A DNA stretch of 64,000 nucleotides from Plecoglossus altivelis (Eukaryota; Chordata; Actinopteri; Osmeriformes; Plecoglossidae): NCBI GenBank assembly GCA_036571765.1, contig BROE01000016.1:14571955-14635954 (forward strand). The letters run 5' to 3'. Position 1 is the first letter of the stretch; every line of letters starts with the position of its first letter. A program made the translations under genes and the position numbers. Below, in pieces: positions 44,809 through 56,000 of the stretch. Below the pieces are notes generated by a model that did not search any database, was not told where the DNA came from, and saw only the letters and a program-made list of their open reading frames with translations.

Positions 44809-47800
44809 GTGAGTGTCATTTGAAGATTAAGCACTGTGTTAAATGAATAACCAGCTCTTGGATAACTCCCTTCTCCACTACTTAGGCCTGCTTTAGCACA
44901 ACATTCCATCTCGGTAATTTACCATCAGCAGTGATCCAACCAACATCTGCTAACCTTTCTACCTGTTTGTCCGTTGTCAGTTCATTCACACAGACAGAGA
45001 GTGGGGCGGATGACAGTGATGAATGGTGCCCGTCAGAGGTCAAGGTTCCTAAGAGGAAGGCCAAAGCAGAGCCAGGTCAGAAGAAAGCACCAGCGAAGAA
45101 ACCTGCCAAACCAAAAGTACCTAAAGAACCTAAACCCAGAGCTCCACAGAAGCCAAGGGCTTCCAAGGCCCCTCCTGGCCCCAAGGCCTCTCCTGGCCCC
45201 AAAGCCCGTCCTGGCCCCAAGGCCCCTCCTGGCCCTAAGGCCTCTCCTGGCTTCAAGGCCCCTCCTGGCCCCAAGGCCTCTCCTGGCCCCAAGGCCCCTA
45301 AAATTCAAAAGGAGCAGAACCCACCAGAGATTGAGAGTCATGGAGGAAGCTGTCAGACTGACCCATCTCTAGACTCATCGCAGGCATGCAAAGTCAAGGA
45401 GGAGGTGTGTTTAAATGAATGCTCCCAAATCACCATAATCCCCTAAGCTCTCCATCTTCCTTAGTAAACCTATACATGAACAGAATGTCACTTTTAGGTT
45501 CCCCTTTCCTCTTACAGAGCTTGACTTCAGTCCTGAGCCGAATCCTGTTTGAATGTTTCTGGTGTGTCTCTGTGTTTCACTACCAGAGGCTGTCCTTCGC
45601 CCTGCCTGCAGGGCCCAGCTGGGAGCCCTCGACCGGGGGCGAGGGGTCCTCGTCCAGCCGTCAGAGTCTGGGGCTGAAGAAGGAGGAGCCCCTGGAGGAC
45701 TTCAGGTTCGACGAGCCGGCGCTGAAGAGACAGAAGACTGATGGGGCCCCTCAGGGCAGACCGTCCAGACAGCCCTGCTCTGAGAGGGGCCTCGGGGAAG
45801 ACTTCAACATGAACTGGGACCCTGTAGAGGTAAGTCCATAGGATGTGTGTGTACGTGAGAAAATTCTTGTATGAAAACGTATCTCCTTGTGACAGTTTTT
45901 TGTGAGTTGCTGTGTGTGTATGAGTACGTGCATGCCCTGTATAAGGCCGTGTGTGTGTCGTCAGCTTCTGTCAGAGCGGTCAGGCGTGGAGCCCTGGGTG
46001 TGTGTGAATGTGGCCCGGCTCCTGCAGGAGGAGAACACGATTCCCTTCATGGTGCGCTACAGGAAGGACTTGATCAACCACCTGGACGCCGACGCTGTCC
46101 GCGACATCCAACTCATCCTGGACGAGATCCGGTGGGTGACAGGCCTCGTGTGTGTGTGGGCGAGTGTGTGTGTGTGTGTGGGTGAGTGTGTGTGTGGGGT
46201 TATGGATGTGGTATGTGTGTGTGTGAGATTGTGTATCTGGGGTTATGGATGTGTTTTTTGTGTGTGTGGGTGTGTGTGTGGGATTATGGATGTGGTGTGT
46301 GGAGTGTATGGATGTGGGGTTATGGATGTGGTGTGTCCATTTTACTTGGATGGCCCTTTTTAAATACACAATTGGCATCCTAACAAGTGGAAGACCAAAA
46401 GTCATGTATATGTCACTTTTGTCCAAGCATTGTCACAGAGAGCTTCACATACATCCACAGAACTGCACCTAAAATGACCTAAAAAATAAAAGGAAGACAA
46501 TAGCAATGTTACCATTTATCATGGCAGCATTTTAGTCTGCCCACTAGGGGGTGCTATGAAGTAAGCTATGTTCTCATGTTGACTGGTGTGTGGCCAGTGT
46601 GTTTAAACTCCCCTTGTGTCTTACGCGTGGTGACTGGGATTGGTCCTGGTGCTAGTGCCTTGGCCAGGAAGACCCAGTCCATCAGCCAGAGCTTGAAGAA
46701 GGACGGGGTTCTGACAGCTGGTCTGGAGGCGGCCCTGAGGAACTGCAGAGCCGCTGAGGAGCTAGAACACGTCGTAAGTCAGGACTTCCTTCCCTCCTGA
46801 AACAAAGTTGAATCAGATCAGAGATCAGTTCTCTCCTTGTGCAGAAAAAGATCTATCAGCTAGATGTAGAGCAGTTGGGATAGACTAAAAGAGAGGTGGT
46901 TGTAAGAGACACACTGTTGACAGAGTTCCAGGATCAGTTTAGATACGATTACAATCATCTATTGTCCTGATGGTGCAGGTTTCCTTTGAGCTTCTGTCTA
47001 ATCAGAATGTCAATTTCAAGTTTATTGTCATATATACATAATACTGCAGGATACAAGTACAATGAAAAGCCTTGTGCTGTTGATCGTGCTGTTGATTGTG
47101 GGGGGGAGGGGTGGTTGAGAGAGAGTGTTGGTTGAAGGCTGTGACTCGTGATTGTTCCGCAGTATGCGCCCCACAAGAAGGACAGCGGCCTGACCAAGGC
47201 CAAGCGGGCCAGAGAACTGGGCCTGGAACCTGCTGCCCTGCAGCTGCTCAGCACGCCTCAGGCCCTGGACCTGCTCTGCTGGGTCAGGCCCGGGACCAAG
47301 GGTGAGGTCACACACACACTCGCACGCAAACACACCGAAGCAGAAACAAATACACACACACAGAAACACACAGACGCCCACAAACACAAACAGACAGACA
47401 CAGAAACACACACAGACACACACACACACACCGCCAGCCAGTTCACACTGCCAAAACACACACCAACAAACACCAGTAGCCAACCTTCATGGTTAAATAA
47501 GACCTAGGCCACTAGAGAGCAGCAGAGGTCCATGCAAGGAGGAGCTGGGCTTACTCAGACACTTAAGTCAAACGATGGACGGACGGATGGATGACTGGAT
47601 GGTTAGACGGACGGATGGATGGACGGCTGGCTGGCTGTATGGATAGAGTGTGTCCCTCGTCCCTAGCAGTCATCATCGCTGGGTTTCAGAGACAAGCAGT
47701 AGCTTACTATGGGTTCCATGCAGAACCTTGTCTTTGGTCACATGCACATAACTGGCACCATGGAGTATATTCACAGGGAGGTGGCCACTGCAGTCGTATT

Positions 47801-50057
47801 TGAATGTTATCACACCATATTTCTTACGTGACGTTGCTATCATAACATCTGAGTGAAGTTTAGGGTTTTAATTTTTATTTGCTATCTTTCCTAAAATCAG
47901 TGGACGTTTCTAAGTCAAAGTGATGGTGTTTTCCCCTGCCCTGGGTGATGTGCTGTGTGTGTTCCACAGGTCTGTCCACTGTAGAGGAGGTGGCTACAGG
48001 GGTAGAGCAGATCCTGGCTGATATGATCGCCAAGGACGCGGAGACCCTGAAGTTCATCAGATCACTGTAAACACCTATGTCCATCTCTCCTCTCCACACC
48101 ATCTCTCCTCTTCTCTCCTTCCCTCCTCTCCTTCCCTCCTCTCCTTAACTGACATGCATGTCAGTGTTTCCCGGACATTGCTGTATTTGTGGCAGCCTGC
48201 CACAATTTAAAATTGATCTACACAAATATATATATATATATATATTTAAAAAAAATATATATATACGTATATATTTTTGTATATATACGTATATAAAAAT
48301 AAAATACTAATTTGTGTATATAAAGATATATACATATGTGTGTATATATACACAAATATATGCATTTTATTTTACATAATATATATATATATATATATAT
48401 ATATAGGTATGTTTCTATATATATATATATCTATATTTATACACACACACACTAGATAGATAGATAAATAGATAGATAGATAGAAAGATATGGCCTATGT
48501 ATTCTTTACTGTTTAATTTGGCAAAACATAGTAGAGCTGCACTCAGTTGTAGATTGCTTAGCCTCTTGTCCTGCTTGTGTTCTCAGTAACATGGCTTGAA
48601 TTTTGAAAGTTATTAAATACTTAATATGAACGTTTTACCTAAATTTATTGGTTTTGAATTCACCTCTTTGAAATGTAAATATATATTTTTTCAATGTAAA
48701 GAATTATATTCTAATCCTAAATTCAAGGCAAAAAAATTTAGGTTGCTCAAATTCAAACAGGATTTTTATCAAGCAAGAATATCCAAACCTTGAATTTTTG
48801 GAACGGAACTAAATTCATATTTAAAATTTAAAGAGGTGAATTCAAAACCATCAAATTGGGTGGTGCTCTGATCCAATGTGGGATGAACGGCTTTTTCTGA
48901 GAATCTGCAGGAGTCAATCTGGAATTTACAAACAGTTAGTATCATAATTATCTGTGCATACATGCAAGTTAAATATCATAACATTCACAGTTAAGTACAT
49001 TCTGCAAATATAACAATATGTATATACCAACGTTTATAAAGTCAACATGTATATGATGTAGAGCTCCAAAAACAAGACTCAAATGAATGTAAATGATTTC
49101 TCTGAATGTCTGTCTTCCCCAAGTGAGCTTCTTTCCTCATGTCCTCTTTTCCTGCTTTCTGTGCTCCAGGTGTGACAACAGCTTGGTGATGCTCCAGTCC
49201 TCTGTGTCTAAGACAGCCCTCAAAGAGCAGCAGGCGTTGGGAAAGCAGGCGCAGGGACAGGGGCGTGGACGAGGGCAGGGACAGGGGAGTGGACGAGGGC
49301 AGGGACAGGGGAGTGGACGAGGGCAGGGCGCGGGTCCCAAGGGCAAACCCAAAGACATCGACAATTTCCACCTGTACCACGACTTCACCTGCAACATCAA
49401 GACTATACAGCATCACCAGGTTAACCTCCATCCACACTATGAACTCACAACCCACAACTCAGCCAGCTGCACTTTCTATGTGTTGGTGGGCCTCTCTGTG
49501 TGTGTGTGGTGTGTGGTTTGTGTGTGGTGAGTGTGTGTGGTGTGTGTGTGTGTATGCCGGGCATTTCCATCAGCTACATGCGTGCCACTTCTGAATGCTA
49601 TTCCCGTCAGTGGAGGTTAGCCATGCCCCAGTCCCCCTCTCTTCCTCCTCCTCCTCTTCCTCCCCTCCTCCTCCCTCATCCCGTGGCTGCTTGGTTACTC
49701 AGAGCTGGACCCGGGCCACATGTCACAGTGGCTTGTGTCAATGTCGGTCCCCAGCAAGCCGTGCTGGCACCCCAGCACTGTCCCACCCCCAAGTCATTCC
49801 CCCTCGTGCTCCCCTCAACATATGTGACACGTCCCCGTCCCCCCTGCCAACGCGCCATTGGATTAGAGTCTGTGATTGACAGGCGCTTCTCTGCAGTGAC
49901 AGTTGCTGCTGGTGTCTTTAGAGGCAGACGGGGAGAGAGAGAGACTTAGTGAACGAGTGAACAAGTGAGTGGCAGATGCAGAGGAGTGGCGCAGGGCGAC
50001 AGTGGTTACACTGCCTTGCTGCTCTGACGGGGTCGGTGCCCTTCCGCCCCCACCCCT

Positions 50058-50091
<34 letters not shown>

Positions 50092-53000
50092 CAGTGCTCT
50101 TAATTCAGCAACCGGGGGAATTGTCACTGACTGTTAATTCTCAGCTCACTCTGACCTGCTAGCTGTCGGATTCGGGCAAAAATGAACCTTTTCTTGGTGT
50201 CACGTTAACGCAGCCGACAGCCGGATGTGTTGTGACAGGAGGCATGTGTGCGCACACACACAGGCCCGTTTAATTTAGCACATTAGACCCCATTCAGGCG
50301 GTGGGTTACAGAAAGCGAGGGATGGAGGGAGAGATGAGCGGCCATCTGGGGTCAGAAGGCCAGCAGCTGCATCAGTCTGGCACAGGGCAGGATCCTACTG
50401 CACACCAAACAACAGAGGAATGGAAGTAGCACCGGGGCGTCCAATCCTGGTCCTCGAGGGCCACTGTCCTGAAAGTTTGAGATGTTTCTCTGCTCCAGCA
50501 CACCTGATTCTAATGAAGGGTCGTTATCAGGCTTCCACCGAGCTTGATAACGACTCAGGTGTGCTGGAGCAGGGAAACATCTCAAACCTTCAAGACAGTG
50601 GCCCTCGAGGACTAGGATTAGACGCCCCTGAAGTAACACAAAAGGCCACGTTATGTCAAATGTTTCATCTCCTGAATGAAGGAGACAAGAGTTTTGGAGG
50701 AACACTCAAGTACTTCAAAACTGTTTTAAAAAAACTAACTTTTTTCTCGTCATTCTTTCCTCACGAGAACGAGCATGTGATTGAAAGGCAAACCATCATG
50801 TTTTCAAACCCTGCCTTTCCCTATATTTAACGTCCAATCGTGTTCAACAGTTGCTTAGACCCTTCAGCTTTGCAGGCTGCTTGTTATCTTTCCGATTAGA
50901 CATTTAGAAACTGTTTGCTGCTAATTGGACCCCACAGTCTGATTCACATCAGTACGTGGGCGAACAGGATGTCAGCTTGATTTTGACAGCAGCTACCTCT
51001 CAGCTGCTAGAATCGGCACTAGCACTTTAGCACTTTAAAAGGTGCCATTCGGGATTAGCTGTGCTAGCTACAGCTAGCTCTAATTTGATGTGCTTCTAAG
51101 TGACTGTTCCGCTAGTGAAGCTGTCCTAAGTTGGCCCGGAGAGGTTGAGTGGATAAACTGCTCTGTATATTCCATTAAACGTACTGGTTGATTGGTGGGC
51201 TTGCTTATGATGACACATTAGAATAAGGTGTGCCGGAGCAGGGAAACATCTAGAACCTTCATGACAGCGGCCATCGAGGACCAGGGTTCGACACCCCTGA
51301 TCTAGAGCATGCAGGACATATGACTCTCAGGACCAGGGTGTGTAACCACTGACGTAGGCTACAGCACAGAGGGAAAAAAACTATAGTCAAAGTATCGTAG
51401 ATTCAATAATAGTAATTATTATCATAGTATAAATAAATAATAGTATTAAATAGTATTTCTCCCATACTAGGATTTTGGAGGACTTTTTTGACACAAAGAT
51501 AATAGGTTAGTGGGTTGTAAAAGAAATAAACTGTGGAGTAGCACGATCCATGATGTATATGTATTTAATATGTATCTTCTGTTACTGCATATACCCTTGA
51601 TATGTTTGCTTCCACGCTGGGATAGTCTTCCTGTCTCTCTGCATCTCGCTGCCACGAGCAAACACAGACGTCTGGGCTCGGACACCAGCCCAGTTCGATG
51701 TTGAATATTTATGACTCGACGTTGAAAAATACCTCTTTGTCCAGCACAAAACGTAATGACCTAGATGGTTGAAACAACTGTAAAAAAAAAAAAAAAGAAA
51801 AAGAAAAGACATGTTTTTCTTTGAAAGCGTCGGGATGGAGTTTATTTGTGCTGGTTGCGTGTATGCGACACCCCCTCCCCTGCTGTGCCAGTTTGTTTTT
51901 TCTGGGAGAACGGAGAGATAAGGAGCTGAACAGTCCCCCTGTGAGTCCTGCCTATCTCCCTTCAACACCAAGACTCCAGCCCTTCACTCCACACTGCTGT
52001 TTGGAAAGAAAATATTGATTCGGAATCTCTCAGTCTTAAGAATAACATTCATTAATGTAGCTGACATTCCTCATATTTTTCCAATTATGATTTCATTGTT
52101 TTTGAAGAATATAATACATTGAACGTAGTTAGCTTTAAAAAAAAATTTTTTTTAAAATCCTATCGCAAACACTAAACTTATTGTGCAATAAGGAAACCAA
52201 AAGGCTTGACTTGCAGTGTCTAACTCTCTCCTGTCAAGAACATGTTTTATTTGAAGTATAAATATGATAAAGCTGCCTGCTACAATGTATATAAATGAGC
52301 CATATGACACACATGTTCAGCCTTTGTCCTTCGCAATACGATACCTCAATTTAAACAGAACTTGTTTGCCTTATCTCAGTGTGCGTATTTCTGTCTCTAC
52401 GTCTGTATCTAAGTGTGGTTCTGTTTGCATACCTATATTTTTGTTTCTACGTCTGTGCATGAACTTTGCATATGAGCGTCTATTGCATGGTGTGTGGATG
52501 AGGAGAGCTTGCATGCTCTCTCTCTGTCCCTCCCTACCCCCGCCCCAGTGGCCCTCCAGGGAGCGGGGGCTATGTCCTGCTCTGTCCAGGGTTCAGATGG
52601 CTGTCAGTCCTATCACACACACCCACAGCTCTCACCCCAGACCCCTCCCCCTTGCCTGTCTGAGCCCCGACTCCACACAGCTAGAACTAGGCAGAGGAGG
52701 GATGGAGAGAGGGAGATGGAGATGGAGAAAGAGATGGAGCGATAGAGAGAGATGGAGGGATAGAGGGATGGAGATAGATGGAGGGATGGAGATAAGTCTT
52801 CTCATCCCTAACTGTCAATCTCTCTCCTGGTTTTTCTCTTAATACAGAAGTTGTAAGAAATGTGCCTGTCTGTTTGCTGGACTTTAGTTTGATGGCATGA
52901 GAAAGTTATGATTTGATGAATATTGTATGAGACCTCCCACTCTCCCTCCCTTCCCCCTCCCCCTCTCTCTTCCGCTCTCCCTCCCCCTACCTTCCCCCTC

Positions 53001-56000
53001 TCCCTCCCTCTTCCGCTCTCCCTCCCCGCAGTCCGATCAAGAGCTCCAGGGCTAACATGCCAAAATAGGGAAACATAATTTTCATCATAATTCCAGCTGC
53101 ATTAATGCTTGTCCCCTCCCCGACTGGTAGCTGTGTGTGTCTGTGTGTGTGTCTGTGTGTGTGTGTGTCTGTGTGTGTGTGCATGTGCGTGCGTTGCTGC
53201 AACTAGTGGCATTTGTCAAGTCGGCTCTTCCGCTTGGCGTCCAGATTGACGTCAACTAGCTTCCCTTTGCTTTTCCTCCTCAAAAGGTTCCCTTTTACAA
53301 AGGTCAGACACTTAAAACTATTTGCTTAACATCATGTCACTGTTCCTTAGAGGAAGACCCATGGAGAAGTGTAAGGAACAGGGTTGTCTACACAACGCAC
53401 GCACAAGCACACACACGTCTGACTGTCTGTCGACGAGTGTTTATATCTACTTGGCGATCTATGTATGCCAATGCACCTGAATGTGCTTGTGATTCTGAGA
53501 GGGCGTGTGTGTATCTTGACACGCTTGCATAAACTGTAGGTGATAGACCTGTGTGTGTGTGTGTGAGAGAGACAGACAGAGAGGAGGGAGAGGGAGAGAG
53601 AGGAGAGGGAGAGATAGAGAGAGAGTGAGAGAGAGAGAACATGTCTGAACAGGTTATGTTGTCCTTCCAGACTCTGGCCATTAACCGAGGAGAGAACCTG
53701 AAGATCCTGACAGTGAAGGTCAACATCCCTGACAGGGTGAGGAGCAACTTCTGTCGCTGGTGCCTCAACCTCAGGTCAGTCCACACACACATGAACACAC
53801 ACACACACACACATGAACACACACACATGAACACACACACGCACACATACACACGCACACATGAACACGCACACATGAACACACACACACAAACACACAT
53901 GAACACACTCACACACACACATGAACACGCACACACTCGAGTGTTCAGTCAGTGTTACATTGTTCTGTTAACAAACTGTCAAACTTAATAGTGTTCCACG
54001 CAATTGTACATTTAATATGCATTGCCAATTATATTTTATGCATATGTTTGTAGTCCCTGTGGACATGGAACCAAATTAAACATAAATAATAAATCTGTTG
54101 TAATATATTATCGTTTATCTTCTGGACACTTTTTTATTTGTTTAAAATTATTTTTATTTTTTCCGGGCAGAATATTTACTGTAATGTATGCAAGAATGTA
54201 TTATAATTACATTAGTTAAGGTTTGCTAGAAAAACAGTCTGAAATACAACATACAGTAGCATATGTTACATTGAGAAATACAATATTCCTATCACTCTCT
54301 CAGTAAAAACAATATCAGTAGATGTGATAGTATAGATTGAGCACAACTTAATAACTTCTTTATGCGTGCTTGTGTGTGTGTCAGGTGGAGGCCAAAGGGT
54401 GTTGCTAGCCCAGAGCTGCTGAAGATCTTACAGGATGCAGTGGAAGACTCATATAAGAGACTTCTACTGCCGCTGCTCACCAGAAGTTATCGGTAAACTG
54501 TTTAATGAATGTGTCATGTATTTATCATTATGTCAAAAAAACAACCTTGTATAGAAATCTCACTCTTTTACCCTCTCTTACTCTGTCTCTGTCTCTCCCT
54601 CTGTCTCTCTATCTTTCCCTCTCTCCCTTTCTCTCGCTCTCTCTCCCTGTCTCCTTCTCTCTCTTTCCCCCTCTCGCTCTCTCTCCCTGTCTCTCCCTCT
54701 CTCTCTATCTTTCCCTCTCCCTCTCTCTCTGTCTTTCTCTCCCTCTCTCTCTCAGGTCCAAGCTAACGGCAGGTGCAGAGAAGGAGTCCATCTCCATGTT
54801 TGTGCGTAACCTGCGGCAGCGTCTGCTGGTGTGTCCTGTGAGGGGCCGTGTCCTCCTGGGCGTGGACCCTGGCTTCAGACACGGCTGCAAGCTGGCTGTC
54901 CTCTCTCCCACCAGTAAGGAGCACTCTGCTAGAGGAGGCCACTCAGCACAGCCTCTCAGGCCGCACATGATGCAGCTGGATGTGTGTGTGCTCAAGGGAG
55001 GGAGTGAGCGAGCGTGTGTGTGAGCGAGCGTGCGTGAGTGTGTGTGTGTGTTTGAGCTAGTGTGTGTGTGTGTGTGTATGTGTGTGTATATGTGTGTGTG
55101 TGTGTTTGAGCTAGCGTGTGTGTGAGCGAGCGTGTGTGTGTGTGGGCACAGCCAGACTCAGCAGGCGTCAAACCCCAGAGGTCTGACACGGCCGTCTGCT
55201 CCCAGCACGTCTCTCAGTGGGCGTGGCCTCACGTGGCGGCCCCACCCCCTGGGCCACTGATTGGCCTGCAGCAGTGCACGCAAGCCTCCCACCAAGACCA
55301 CGTCAGCCGGGATCCCTCCATTTGGTGCTTTGGTGTTTTGGCATGTGCCCTGCAGCCTCCCTGCCCCCCTCCCTCCCACACACACACACACACAGCACAC
55401 ACACACAGCACACACACACACTCACACACAGCACGCCAGGGACACACCCGGCGCTGCTTGACCATGACAGGTCTGGTAAAGCCAGGCCACAGGACGTCCT
55501 GGCAAAACTGTCCAATAGCATCCGTTGCCTCCCGTCAGCGTGACAGGACGTGGCAGCCTCCTGGACAGGAAACAGGAGGATAACCTGCTCCCAGCTGATC
55601 TCCTGCCTCCCTCCCCTCTGACTCCCCTCTGACTCCCCTCTCCCTCCCCTTTGCCCAGGCCAGATCTTGCACACAGACGTGGCATATCTGCACACCCCAG
55701 ACCACCACAGAGAGGCTGATAAACTACGCTCTCTACTGCTCAAGTATAGGTACTGCAGCCTGTTGATTTCATTCCAAATTCAATATGATCGTACCGTTTC
55801 TTAATAACCCATAAATGAACTGGGAAGAATACTTGAGGGGTTTGCAAGTGACTATTTCTCCTGCATCCAATCCTTTCATTAGAAAACCAGAACAAAAAAG
55901 TTTTCATCTACTTATTTGGATTTGGCTTTCTGTTTCTCCCTGAAACGTAGCTGCAGCATGGTCGTCATCGGCAACGGAACGGCGTGCCGCGAGACAGAGT

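Larger units (their letters stand above)
49420..53670 (+). other. srbd1 intron 8
   Basis: 4.25 kb. GT tract (49495-49557), AC (50060-50090), complete hAT-type MITE (50432-50630), half copy of the same MITE (51217-51299), poly-A/T blocks (51780, 52138-52157), GATGGA-type repeat (52690-52795), CT-rich (52925-53030), GT (53132-53183) and GA (53560-53640). 49830-50230 and 50830-51180 are unique sequence with no recognisable gene. Confidence 0.8.

Noticed and set aside
45609..45612. Alternative acceptor for srbd1 exon 3
   Set aside because: It would shift the frame relative to exon 2.
47010..47070. Possible dispersed repeat end in srbd1 intron 5
   Set aside because: Looks familiar from fish genomes, but there are no terminal repeats, tail or second copy here to support it as a feature of its own.
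49990..50060. SINE-like TGGCGCAGGG followed by GTGGTTACACTGCC
   Set aside because: Resembles a tRNA A box, but no convincing B box follows at the right distance.
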